Assembly: GCA_004143945.1 (NCBI GenBank)
Contig: SEHB01000008.1
Coordinates: 160,714 to 224,713, forward strand
Direction of reading: 5' to 3'
Length of the DNA stretch: 64,000 bases
Source: Lysobacteraceae bacterium
GTDB taxonomy: Bacteria; Pseudomonadota; Gammaproteobacteria; Xanthomonadales; Rhodanobacteraceae
How positions within the stretch are numbered: the stretch's first letter is position 1; every line of letters starts with the position of its first letter. The notes beneath the pieces are model-generated. The model ran no database searches and was not told where the DNA came from. It worked only from the letters and a program-made list of their open reading frames with translations. Made by a program: the position numbers and the translations under genes. Shown piece after piece: positions 26,150-34,541 of this stretch.

Positions 26150-28462
26150 TCAATCGGCGGCATCGGCGTCGCGCGCCGCGAGGGCGGTGAGCCGTCGCAT
26201 GCACTCGCGCGCGCCGGGATGGTCCGCGCCGGCGAGCCCGGCGAACGCGTCGCGCGCGGCGGCATAGCCGGCGATCGCGTCGCCTTCGTTGCCGACGTGC
26301 TGCGCCGCTTCGGCGCGCGCGAACTCGGCCTGCGCCCACAGCATGTTCCGCTGCGGCGTCGCGCGATGGCTGCGCGCGACCGCATCCGCGACCAGCGCGG
26401 GGCCGTCGGGGTCCGCGCGGTCCATGCGCGCGAGGCCGAGCGCGATGTCGAGGCCGGCGAGGTCGGCATGCGCGTCGCCGACCACCTTGCGCAGCGTCGG
26501 GCGGATGCGCTCGAGGATCTCGATCGCGCGCGCCGGTTGGCCGAATTCGCGCAGGGCGCGCGCGAAGGTGTACTCGGCCCAGAGACGTGCCTGGCTGTCG
26601 GACGATTCGTGCGCCGCGTACCAGCTGACGACGCGCTCGTACGCCTCGACCGAAGCCTGCTCGTGGCCGGCCAGCTGCAACGTGTAGGCGAGGTTGTTCA
26701 GCGCGCGCAACGCGGCCGGATTCATCTCGCCGGGCACCGACTGCGCGAGCGACAGCGAGCGGCGCAATGCCGCGGCGGATTCCTCGTAGCGCCCGAGGTC
26801 GCGCAGGACCCAGCCGCGGATGCTCTCGACGCGTGCGTCGTCCATGCGATCGCGTTGCCGCGTCGACGCATGCAGCCGCGACGCGCGTTCGAGCGAGGCG
26901 AGCGCGTCCGCGTAGCGGCCAAGCTCGGCCTGGCCCGCGCCGAGGCGGGTCTGGATGCGCGCGGCGAGCATGCGATCCTCGCTCCCTGCGAGGCCTTCGC
27001 GCGCGCGTTCGAGCAACGCAACGCCGGCGTCGAACCGGCCGAGGCCCATGTAGCTCAGCGCGATCGTCTCGTAGAGTTCGGCCTGCATGCGCGGTTCACC
27101 CGCGAGCGCAGTGGCGATCTGCGCGGCGCCGCGGTCGAGCAGTTCGTCCGCGCGCGGCATCGCGCCGCGGGCATGGGCGGGATCGGGCGCCTGGAACAGG
27201 TCGATCATGAAACGCTTGACGCGCTCGGCGGCTTCCGCGCGATCGAGCGCGATGCGCTCCTGCGCCGCCGCTGCGCGCGCCTGCCACAACGCAGCGGCGG
27301 CGCCGCCGACGACGGCGATCAGCGCGAGCGCGCTGGCCGCGACGAGCCAGCGATGGCGCGCGACGTAGCGGCGCAGGCGATAGCCGAGGCTGTCCGGGCG
27401 CGCGAGCACGGGCAGGCCGTCGCGCCATCGGCGGATGTCGTCCGCGAACGCCTCGACCGTCGCATAGCGGCGCGCAGGGTCGGCGTCGGTCGCGCGCGCC
27501 ACGACGACGCCGATGTCGCCGCGCAGCGCCTTCGCGACGGACGTCCGACCGCCGGCCGTGGTCCCCTGCGTCGTCGCGCCGGACGTTCCGGCAAGCCGCG
27601 TTCCGCCGAGCAGCTCGAGCAGCAGGGCGCCGAGCTGGAAGATGTCGGTCGCGGTCGTCACCGCGAGGCCCTGCAGTTGCTCGGGCGCCGCGTAGGCGCG
27701 CGTGACGAAGCGCGCGGCCGTCGCGGTCGCGTCACCGGTGTCCGCCTCGAGCAGCCGTGCGATGCCGAAATCCAGCAGGCGCGGCGAGCCGTCCGCCGCG
27801 ACCAGCACGTTCGCGGGCTTGATGTCGCGATGCACGACGAGACGATGGTGCGCATGCGCGACCGCCGCGCACAGCGCGAGCACGAGCTCGACGCGTGGCC
27901 CGATGCCGGCCTGCGCCGACCAGGTCGCGAGCGGCATCCCTTCCACGTACTCCATGACGAGGAACGGGCGACCGTCGTCGGCGATGCCGCCGTCGAGCAG
28001 GCGTGCGATGTTCGGATGGTCGAGGCGCGACAGGATCTGCCGCTCGCGCCGGAAGCGTTCGAGCACCGCGTCCGAATCCATGCCGCGCTTGATGCGCTTC
28101 AATGCGCCGCGCTGCACGTAGCCGTCGCCGTCGCGTTCGGCGAGGTACACCGTGCCCATGCCGCCGCTGCCGATCGGTGTCACCACGCGCCAGGCACCCA
28201 TGCGCGCGCCGCCGGGCAGCGCATCCGCCGCCGCGGCTTCCACGAGGCGCGCCGCGAGCGCGGACGCATCCTCGTCGAGCAGGTTGGTGCGGTTGCCCGC
28301 GAGCAGTTCGCGCACGTCGTCGGCGAGCGAGGCATCACCCGCGGCGTGCCGTTCGATGAATGCGGCGCGCGCGGTTTCGTCGACGTCGAGGGCCTCGCGC
28401 AGGAGTTCGAACGCTCGTCGCCGGTGCGCGTCGGTCCCGCTTTCCGTCGCGGTCGATCGCAT
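26150..28462 (-). CDS. Membrane-anchored Ser/Thr protein kinase with periplasmic TPR region
   Basis: 770 residues. An N-terminal ~85-residue helical region (AFELLREALDVDETARAAFIERHAAGD) precedes a complete Hanks-type kinase domain: P-loop GSGGMGTVYLA, catalytic HRDIKPANVL, DFG (RLLDFGIARLL) and APE (AYAAPEQLQG). One transmembrane helix (WLVAASALALIAVVGGAAAALW) lies near residue 375. The remaining ~370 residues are TPR-like repeats (YETIALSYMGLGRFDAGVALLERA, LRALNNLAYTLQLAGHEQASVEAYE), predicted periplasmic and a likely sensor. The start lies only 6 bp after the kmo stop and the gene precedes the ECF sigma gene. Confidence 0.94.
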   Translation of the reverse strand: MRSTATESGTDAHRRRAFELLREALDVDETARAAFIERHAAGDASLADDVRELLAGNRTNLLDEDASALAARLVEAAAADALPGGARMGAWRVVTPIGSGGMGTVYLAERDGDGYVQRGALKRIKRGMDSDAVLERFRRERQILSRLDHPNIARLLDGGIADDGRPFLVMEYVEGMPLATWSAQAGIGPRVELVLALCAAVAHAHHRLVVHRDIKPANVLVAADGSPRLLDFGIARLLEADTGDATATAARFVTRAYAAPEQLQGLAVTTATDIFQLGALLLELLGGTRLAGTSGATTQGTTAGGRTSVAKALRGDIGVVVARATDADPARRYATVEAFADDIRRWRDGLPVLARPDSLGYRLRRYVARHRWLVAASALALIAVVGGAAAALWQARAAAAQERIALDRAEAAERVKRFMIDLFQAPDPAHARGAMPRADELLDRGAAQIATALAGEPRMQAELYETIALSYMGLGRFDAGVALLERAREGLAGSEDRMLAARIQTRLGAGQAELGRYADALASLERASRLHASTRQRDRMDDARVESIRGWVLRDLGRYEESAAALRRSLSLAQSVPGEMNPAALRALNNLAYTLQLAGHEQASVEAYERVVSWYAAHESSDSQARLWAEYTFARALREFGQPARAIEILERIRPTLRKVVGDAHADLAGLDIALGLARMDRADPDGPALVADAVARSHRATPQRNMLWAQAEFARAEAAQHVGNEGDAIAGYAAARDAFAGLAGADHPGARECMRRLTALAARDADAAD

Positions 28463-28468
28463 CGTGGC

Positions 28469-29854
28469 TCAGGCGAGCGGCGTCAGGCGCTCGCGCACGC
28501 GCGCGTCGGCGAGCGCGAGGTCGACCTCGGCGAGTGCGTCGCGTCCGGACGTGAGCTCGCGCAACAGGCCGTCCTGCACCGCTCCGCGCGCGAACGCCTG
28601 CGCATACGGCATGCGCGTGAACGTGACCATCGAATAGCGCGGCATGAAGCGGTCCGGATGGCGTTCGGCGAGCACGCGCCCGAGTTCGCGTCGCAGCAGG
28701 AAGCCCGCATCGGCGACCGAATCGCGCATCTCGACGTAGTTCTCGAGCGCCATCGCCGCGATCGCCTCGGCGTTCGGCCGGCGCCTGCGCTCGAACTCGG
28801 CGAAGGTCCACCCCAGGTCGTCGTCGTGGGCCACGAGCAGGTCGGCGAGTTCGACCGCGTCCTCGAAGCCGCAGTTCATGCCCTGGCCATGGAACGGCAC
28901 GATCGCGTGCGCTGCGTCGCCGACGAGCAGCGCGCGGCGGTCGAGGTGCCAGCGGTCGAGGTAGAGCGTCGCGAGCACGCCGACCGGATTCGCCGCGTAG
29001 TCCTGCTCGAGTGCGGGGATCAGCGGCAGCGCATCGGCGAAATCGCGCTCGAACAATGCGCGCGCCTGCGCGGGCGTCGCGACGGTGTCGAAGCCCGGTT
29101 GTCCCCGGCTCGGCATGAACAGGGTCACGGTGAAACTGCCCTCGGCATTCGGCAGCGCGATGCACATGTAGTTGCCGCGCGGCCAGATGTGCAGCGCGTT
29201 CGGTTCGATCGCGAAGCGGACGTCGGCGGGCGCGGGGCCATCGCCCGCCGACGCGGGCGGGATCTCGAGTTCCTTGTAGCCGTGCCCGAGTTCCTCGATG
29301 CGTTCTCCGAGCGGCGAAACCGCGTCCATCGCGGCGCGCAGCGCCGAGCCCGCGCCGTCGGCGCCGATCGCGAACGCGGCTTCGTGCAGGTGCGCGGTGC
29401 CGGCGGTTTCATCCTCGAAACGCAGGCGCACGCCCTCGCCGAACTCGGCCGACGCGAGCCGGCGGTCGAAATGGAAGCGCGCGCCCGCGCGTTCTGCGGC
29501 ATCGATCAGCGCGATGTTGAGGCGGCCGCGGCTGATCGACCAGATCACCTCGCTGTCGTCGCGCCCGTAGCGCAGCAGTTCGGTTCGGCCGTCGCGATGG
29601 TGCACCATGCGCCCGCGCATCATGACCGCGAGCCGCATCACCTCTTCGGTGAGTCCCGCGAGGCGCAGGCCGTGCAGACCGCGTTCGGCCAGCGCGAGGT
29701 TGATCGAGCGCCCGCCCGCATAGCCGGCCCTGCGCGGGTCGGGCCGGCGTTCGAACACGTCGACTTCGAAGCCGCGTTGCGCGAGCAGCGTGGCGAGCAG
29801 GGCGCCGACGAGGCCGCCGCCGACGAGCGTGATGCGAGGGTGCGGGGAGCCCAT
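28469..29854 (-). CDS. kmo: Kynurenine 3-monooxygenase-like FAD enzyme
   Basis: 461 residues from ATG 29854, with AGGA upstream; an ATG ten codons earlier lacks a ribosome site. Hydroxylates kynurenine to 3-hydroxykynurenine with NADPH and O2. Visible are the FAD Rossmann motif (ITLVGGGLVGALLATLLAQRG), the KMO-type GRSINLALAERG segment, the second FAD motif (RALLVGDAAHAIVPFHGQGMNCGFED) and the substrate-site stretch FMPRYSMVTFTRMPYAQAF. Length matches bacterial KMO. Other kynurenine-pathway genes are not in this window, and the neighbour downstream is an unrelated kinase. Confidence 0.9.
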   Translation of the reverse strand: MGSPHPRITLVGGGLVGALLATLLAQRGFEVDVFERRPDPRRAGYAGGRSINLALAERGLHGLRLAGLTEEVMRLAVMMRGRMVHHRDGRTELLRYGRDDSEVIWSISRGRLNIALIDAAERAGARFHFDRRLASAEFGEGVRLRFEDETAGTAHLHEAAFAIGADGAGSALRAAMDAVSPLGERIEELGHGYKELEIPPASAGDGPAPADVRFAIEPNALHIWPRGNYMCIALPNAEGSFTVTLFMPSRGQPGFDTVATPAQARALFERDFADALPLIPALEQDYAANPVGVLATLYLDRWHLDRRALLVGDAAHAIVPFHGQGMNCGFEDAVELADLLVAHDDDLGWTFAEFERRRRPNAEAIAAMALENYVEMRDSVADAGFLLRRELGRVLAERHPDRFMPRYSMVTFTRMPYAQAFARGAVQDGLLRELTSGRDALAEVDLALADARVRERLTPLA

Positions 29855-29989
29855 GCCTGCGTCCTGGTTTCGCGAAACATGCAAATTGCGCGATCACGCG
29901 GTGGTTTGGCAATCCCCCGCCGCCGCGGGAGGTCCCGGCGCCCCGGCGAGCGTGACGCGGCCGCGCGCGTTCGCTACGCTTCGCCGTCC

Positions 29990-30514
29990 ATGCGCATCAC
30001 GCTCGAACTGGAACCCTCCGACATCGCGCGATTCGAGGCTGCGCTCGAGCGCGCGTGCGCGGCGAGCCGATGCGCGGACGAGTCGGAGGTCATCGATGCG
30101 GCGAAGTACGCGCTCGACCACCTCTGCGCCGGCAACGTGCCGAGCTACGTGCAGCGCCGCCTGGTCGAGGTGCAACGCCTGATCCTGATGCTCGAGGACG
30201 ATGCGTGGTCGCTCGCCGAGCCCGAGCGCGCGGACGTGATCGGCACGCTGGTCTACTTCAGCGATCCCGACGACCTGATCCCGGACGATGTCGAGGTGAT
30301 CGGCTTGCTCGACGACGCGATCATGCTCGAACTGCTGCTGCGCCGGCTGCGCCCCGTGCGCAAGGCTTACGCCGACTTCTGCGCGTTCCGCGCCGCGCTC
30401 GATCCCGGCGCCCGCGACGCGGACGCGCGCCGCGCGCACGCGCGCGACCTCGCGCAGCTGCGCGCCGAACTCCACCAGCGCATGCGCCGCACGCGCAACC
30501 GTGCCCATACCTGA
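29990..30514 (+). CDS. DUF1232 (YkvA-like) protein
   Basis: 174 residues from ATG 29990. The DUF1232 core is clear (ALAEPERADVIGTLVYFSDPDDLIPDDVEVIGLLDDAIML). The N-terminal ~60 residues are helical, and the C-terminus is Arg/Ala-rich and likely helical (RDADARRAHARDLAQLRAELHQRMRR). Most family members have a hydrophobic segment at the core; here it is more polar, so the protein may be soluble. Transcribed divergently from kmo. Function unknown for the family. Confidence 0.85.
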   Translation: MRITLELEPSDIARFEAALERACAASRCADESEVIDAAKYALDHLCAGNVPSYVQRRLVEVQRLILMLEDDAWSLAEPERADVIGTLVYFSDPDDLIPDDVEVIGLLDDAIMLELLLRRLRPVRKAYADFCAFRAALDPGARDADARRAHARDLAQLRAELHQRMRRTRNRAHT

Positions 30515-30554
30515 TCGTCCCGCGTGCAGTGGATGGAAGCCCGGGGCCTTCGCA

Positions 30555-30700
30555 GGAAAGAGTGAAACACGGAGCACACGGACCACACGGAGGAAGCAGC
30601 AGGGTTCCGTCGTCGTGCTGCCGGGTGCGTGCCGGCTTGCCCGATGCGCGCGCTGCAGGCCGTATTCGGCTCTCCTTCGCGTGCTCCGTGTTTCAATCCT
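30555..30700. repeat. Family C palindrome (AACACGGAGCACACGGA)
   Basis: Left arm GTGAAACACGGAGCACACGG (from 30562) and right arm TTCGCGTGCTCCGTGTTTCA (from 30676) face each other across ~90 bp. A second copy lies at 52711-52910. The element occupies most of the gap between the DUF1232 and methyltransferase genes, which are convergent. Confidence 0.75.
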
Positions 30701-30721
30701 TGCGCGTCTGCGTGCGCGGCG

Positions 30722-31393
30722 CTACGAACGAGGTCGGCGCGCGACGAGCAGGAAGCTGTTGAACGGCGTGTCGCCCCAGAGCGGGCGCACGTCGACGTCG
30801 AGCCCCGCTTCGCGCAGCGGTGACTCGACTTCGGCGCGGTCCGGGAAATGCAGCGCAGGGCTGCGCATCCAGCGCGATGCGTAGAGCAGGTGCTCTTCGA
30901 GGACGGTGAGTCGGAACCGCCATCCGGGTGCGCGCAACACGTTGCGCAGGATCAGCATCGCGCCGGGCGCGACGCGCGCGGCGAGTTCGCGCAGCAGCAC
31001 CTGCTGGTCCGCGCGTTCGAGGTAGTGCAGCACGTCGAGCAATGCCACATGGCCACTCGCCGCGGGCAGCCCGCGACGCGCATCGCCGGTTTCGAATGCG
31101 AGCGCGGGCGTGATCGACTGCGCGGCCTCGCGCGCGGCGTAGACCTTCGAGGCGTCGAAGTCGACGCCGAGATAGGAGCCGCGCCAGCCGCGCTCGCGCA
31201 GGTACTGGCCGAGCAACCCGAGTCCGCAGCCGACGTCGAGCAGCGGCGCGCCTTCGGCCTCGAGCAGCAAGCCCGCGGTCGCGGCGAATGCGGGATCGAA
31301 ACGCAGCTTGCTGCTCGCGTAGTGGCGTTGCCCGCGCCGGCGGAAGCGCGCGCCGATGCGCCGGGCGATCGACCGTTCGTCCGTCTCGTGCAT
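30722..31393 (-). CDS. Class I SAM-dependent methyltransferase
   Basis: 223 residues from ATG 31393; an ATG 12 codons earlier is possible, and neither has a strong ribosome site. SAM-binding motif I is LLDVGCGLGLLGQYLRERG, followed by an acidic loop (YLGVDFDASKV) and motif post-II (HVALLDVLHYLERADQQVLL). The N-terminus is basic (IARRIGARFRRRGQRHYAS). The substrate cannot be inferred. It lies 66 bp downstream of the M19-like gene on the same strand. Confidence 0.85.
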   Translation of the reverse strand: MHETDERSIARRIGARFRRRGQRHYASSKLRFDPAFAATAGLLLEAEGAPLLDVGCGLGLLGQYLRERGWRGSYLGVDFDASKVYAAREAAQSITPALAFETGDARRGLPAASGHVALLDVLHYLERADQQVLLRELAARVAPGAMLILRNVLRAPGWRFRLTVLEEHLLYASRWMRSPALHFPDRAEVESPLREAGLDVDVRPLWGDTPFNSFLLVARRPRS

Positions 31394-31459
31394 GCGGCGG
31401 CATTCCCCTGTCTGGTGACCGCCGAGCATAGCCGAACGATCCGGGCTGCCGGCTGAAGC

Positions 31460-32584
31460 TCAGGCCCAGGCCTGCTCGAACAGGCGCTTGAAGTTGCCGC
31501 CGAGCACTTTCGCGATGACGCGGTCGGCGTGGCCGCGCGCCGCCAGCAGCGCGGCGAGCGTCTCGAACCGGCGCGGCGTGTTGAGGTCGGGCACGAACGT
31601 ATAGACGTCGGGCCGCTCCCCGGGCGCAGAGATGCCGAGCGCGCGCCGCTTCGCGATCTCCTTCGCGAACTCCGCCTTGTAGTGCGCGTCGGCATCCACC
31701 GCACCGATCGGATTGTCGGTGCCGATGCCGACGTGGTCCTCGCCGCAGACCTTGAGCGCATGCTCGACGTGGGCGATCACGTCCGAGGCCATCGGCTGGC
31801 CCGCGGTGCGCAGGTATGGCATCAGGTAGATGCCGACCACGCCGCCGCGGTCCGCGAGCCTGCGCAGCGTCGCGTCGGGCTTGTTGCGCGGAAGGTCCGC
31901 GAGCGCGGCGCAACCGGTGTGCGTGATCGCGACGACGCCGCTGCTGCGCGCGATCGCCTCGTCGGTCGTGCGCTGGCCGCAATGGCTGAGGTCGGTGAGC
32001 ATGCGATGCGCGTCGAGCCGCTCGAGCAGTTCGTGCCCGAAGCGGCTGAGCCCCGCGTTGCCCGCTTCGAGGCAGCCGTCGCCGACGAGATTGCGGCGGT
32101 TGTAGGTGAGCTGGACGATGCGCACGCCGAGGCGGTGGTACTGCTCGACACGCCCGAGGTCTTCGCCGAACGCCGTGGTGTCCTGGAAGCCGTAGATGAG
32201 CGCGAGCCTGCGGCTGCGCCGGGCCGCGTCGAGGTCGGCGAAGCGCGAGAACTTCAGCAGCACCTGCGGATGCGCGGCGACCTGCGCGTCCCAGAACGCG
32301 ATGCTGCGCAGCGCCTCGGCATGGTCGTTCGCGTAGCTGCCGACGCTGCCGACCGTGACATTGGCTGCATCGATGCCGGAGGCGCGCACGTCGGCGAGGT
32401 CGCGCGCGTCGAGTTCCGGGCCGGGCTTGCCGGATGCGCGCCCCGGGCCCCCGAGGCCGTCGACGACGAATGCATCGGAGTAGCCTGTCCGCGCGGGCGA
32501 TGCGGCCGCGCGCGCGAGCAGTGGAGCAGTAGCCGCGAGCAGGGCGCGTGCAAGGAATCGGCGACGGGTCGACGCGAGCGGCAT
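31460..32584 (-). CDS. Peptidase M19 (membrane dipeptidase)-like exported protein lacking some metal ligands
   Basis: 374 residues from ATG 32584 (AAGAGA upstream); an ATG seven codons earlier is possible. A twin-arginine-like signal (STRRRFLARALLAATAPLLARA) suggests Tat export. The fold is that of M19 dipeptidases: QLTYNRRNLVGDGCLE, DLSHCGQRTTDEAI, AITHTGCAALADLPRNKPD, HVGIGTDNPIGAV. Histidines equivalent to H198 and H219 and the Asp of the GIGTD loop remain. The N-terminal HxD ligand pair is replaced (VVDGLGG instead of DGHND), and the bridging Glu region reads YGFQDTT. Zn2 dipeptidase activity is therefore doubtful, or the protein belongs to a divergent subfamily. Confidence 0.85.
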   Translation of the reverse strand: MPLASTRRRFLARALLAATAPLLARAAASPARTGYSDAFVVDGLGGPGRASGKPGPELDARDLADVRASGIDAANVTVGSVGSYANDHAEALRSIAFWDAQVAAHPQVLLKFSRFADLDAARRSRRLALIYGFQDTTAFGEDLGRVEQYHRLGVRIVQLTYNRRNLVGDGCLEAGNAGLSRFGHELLERLDAHRMLTDLSHCGQRTTDEAIARSSGVVAITHTGCAALADLPRNKPDATLRRLADRGGVVGIYLMPYLRTAGQPMASDVIAHVEHALKVCGEDHVGIGTDNPIGAVDADAHYKAEFAKEIAKRRALGISAPGERPDVYTFVPDLNTPRRFETLAALLAARGHADRVIAKVLGGNFKRLFEQAWA

Positions 32585-32726
32585 GCGGGGGTCTCTTGCG
32601 GCCATCGGCCCGATTGTCGCCGGATCGGCGGCCGCCGTCAGCGTTGCGTCGTCGATTCAGCTTCCGACATGACGCGCCCGCCGCAACCTGCTAATCTCGC
32701 GCGCTTTTTTCCGCATGGAGTTGCAG

Positions 32727-33215
32727 GTGAAGGTCGAGCAGAACAAGGTGGTGTCGTTCCACTACACGGTCACCGACGGCGGCAGCGAGCCGGTCGATTC
32801 CTCGCGCGAGCGCGGCGAACCGCTCACGATCCTGGTCGGCCACGGCAACATCATCGCGGGACTCGAGAATGCGCTGCTCGGTCGCAGCACCGGCGAACGC
32901 TTCGAAGTCAGCGTCGCCCCGGCCGATGGCTACGGGGAGTGGCGTGCGAACTTCACGCAGCGCGTGCCGAAGAAATACTTCCAGGACGCCGACAACCTGC
33001 GCCCGGGCGACAGCACCGTGCTCAACACGCGCGAAGCCGGCCCGCGCATGGTCGTCGTGCACAAGATCGGCTCGAGCGTCATCGACGTCGACCTCAACCA
33101 CCCGCTCGCCGGCAAGACCCTGCAGTTCGACGTCGAGATCACCGACGTCCGCGACGCCACCCCGGAAGAAATCGCCCATCGCCATGCGCATGGGAGCGGG
33201 GGGCATGAGCACTGA
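32727..33215 (+). CDS. slyD: FKBP-type peptidyl-prolyl isomerase, SlyD-like
   Basis: 162 residues from GTG 32727 (MKVEQNKVVSFHY), which has GGAG six bases upstream; an ATG four codons earlier gives MELQVKVEQ. SlyD-type FKBP with the core FHYTVTDGGSEPVDSS, then ILVGHGNIIAGLENALLG, the IF domain (APADGYGEWRANFTQRVPKKYF) and return strand VDLNHPLAGKTLQFDVEI. The short C-terminal tail HRHAHGSGGHEH is His-rich and could bind nickel or other metals. Cytoplasmic chaperone and prolyl isomerase. Confidence 0.93.
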   Translation: MKVEQNKVVSFHYTVTDGGSEPVDSSRERGEPLTILVGHGNIIAGLENALLGRSTGERFEVSVAPADGYGEWRANFTQRVPKKYFQDADNLRPGDSTVLNTREAGPRMVVVHKIGSSVIDVDLNHPLAGKTLQFDVEITDVRDATPEEIAHRHAHGSGGHEH

Positions 33216-33227
33216 AAGGCCGCGCGT

Positions 33228-33725
33228 TCAAAGCACCCGCTTCCCGAACACGAAGTGCTCGCGCCACCAGGGGCCGTCGAGGCTGTCGAGGCGGACGGTG
33301 CCGCCGCTGTTCGGGGCGTGCACGAAGCGGCGTTCGCCGACGTAGATGCCGACGTGGCTGACGCTGCGGTGGGCGCGGAAGAACACGAGGTCGCCTGACT
33401 GCAGCGTGTCGCCGGCGAGCTTGCGCTCGCCGAGTTCGCTCATCGCGGCCGAGCTGCGCGGGAGCGTGACGCCGGCGGCGTCGCGGAACACGTAACCGAC
33501 GAGGCCGCTGCAGTCGAAGCCGCCGTCGGGCGTGTTGCCGCCGTAGCGGTACGGCGTTCCGACAAGAGACATCGCGCGGAACAGCACCGCGTTCGCTGCA
33601 TCCGCGCGAGGGGTGCCGGCGACGAGTGGCGCCTGGGCGCGCCGCGGTGCGGAGCCGCAGGAAGCGAGCAGCAGCGTGGCTGCGCAAGTCAGCACGAGCG
33701 TCAGTGGGAACCGCGACGATGTCAT
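33228..33725 (-). CDS. NlpC/P60 family cell-wall hydrolase lipoprotein
   Basis: 165 residues from ATG 33725. Lipoprotein signal (LTLVLTCAATLLLASC) with lipobox LASC, then an NlpC/P60 cysteine peptidase domain: catalytic Cys in GFDCSGLVGYVF, His in SVSHVGIYVGERRFVHAPN. Likely a gamma-D-glutamyl-diaminopimelate endopeptidase or related murein hydrolase (Spr/MepS-like) at the outer membrane. Convergent with slyD, 12 bp from its stop. Confidence 0.92.
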   Translation of the reverse strand: MTSSRFPLTLVLTCAATLLLASCGSAPRRAQAPLVAGTPRADAANAVLFRAMSLVGTPYRYGGNTPDGGFDCSGLVGYVFRDAAGVTLPRSSAAMSELGERKLAGDTLQSGDLVFFRAHRSVSHVGIYVGERRFVHAPNSGGTVRLDSLDGPWWREHFVFGKRVL

Positions 33726-33869
33726 GGCGCCAAGCTCGCCGACGCGCGTGGTGCTGTCAACGGGTCGGGCGGGTCGGTGGGCGTTCCGCACAGGGGCGCC
33801 CGGCGGTCGGATCCGGGCGATGAACGGCGCCCGGTCCGTTTCTGCGGGCGGCGTTGCGCCCGCGCGGCG

Positions 33870-34181
33870 TCAGCCGATGCCGCCACACAGTGTCAATTTC
33901 GGACGCGCCGTGGCTTCGACCGGCGGCGCGGCGTCCTCGGGCACGAACAGCGAGTGCAGGTCGCGCACCGCTTCTTCGAAACGGGTCAGGCGCTCGTTCG
34001 CGGCCACCGCGACCGGGTGCGGAACCGAGCCCGCGTCGAGCAGGCCGCGCACCAGCGCGCGCTGCGGCTCGCCGAAATCGGAGTCCTGCAGGGCTTCGTC
34101 GAGTGCGCAGACCAGGGCGGCGAGCCAGCCCGAGTTCGGGGCGCGCAGTGCGAGCAGCAGTTCGTTGGTCGAAACCTTCAT
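33870..34181 (-). CDS. Small hypothetical protein
   Basis: 103 residues, starting MKVSTNELLLALRAPNSGWLA. Predicted mostly helical (LVCALDEALQDSDFGEPQRALVRGLLDAG; ANERLTRFEEAVRDLHSLFV) with a Pro/Ala-rich tail. No recognised domain, no signal peptide. Coding is supported by amphipathic helices and typical codon bias, but the ribosome site is weak. Confidence 0.6.
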   Translation of the reverse strand: MKVSTNELLLALRAPNSGWLAALVCALDEALQDSDFGEPQRALVRGLLDAGSVPHPVAVAANERLTRFEEAVRDLHSLFVPEDAAPPVEATARPKLTLCGGIG

Positions 34182-34541
34182 CGGGATGTCCGCAGGTAGC
34201 CGAGGTTGCTTCGACACCGCTGCATCTTTGGTGCCAGCACGGGAGGCGCCGAGGCTCGCGAAGCGAAGGGCCGCAGCCGCGACGGCAATGGTTCCATCGG
34301 CAACAGAATGCGCAACATGAATACGCGTGGCGCGCAGGTGCGGACCATTCCGGCGCGCCGGAACGGGAACGCCGTGCGGGGCGCCGCGTTGCTCAGCGGC
34401 GCTGGAGCCAAGGCTGCATCTGTCGCAGCGAAAGACGCGCGCGTTGACCGCGCTCGCGCACGCCGACGAGGCGCCGTGCTGCACGCGCGATGGCGGATGA
34501 CGGAAATACGTCGCGACTGCGCCGATCGCGGCGCGCGCGCG
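34182..34541. other. Gap without recognised gene
   Basis: 360 bp between the small hypothetical gene and the beta-helix gene. Open frames here are compositional and lack a start with a ribosome site. No repeat family member, terminator or RNA gene was recognised. Confidence 0.5.

Noticed and set aside
24932..30514. Very long plus-strand open frame (~1860 codons)
   Set aside because: It lies opposite well-supported genes (delta-60 protein, ECF, kinase, kmo) and its translation is low-complexity Arg/Ala/Val. Only its last 175 codons (DUF1232) are a real gene. It is an antisense artefact of high GC.
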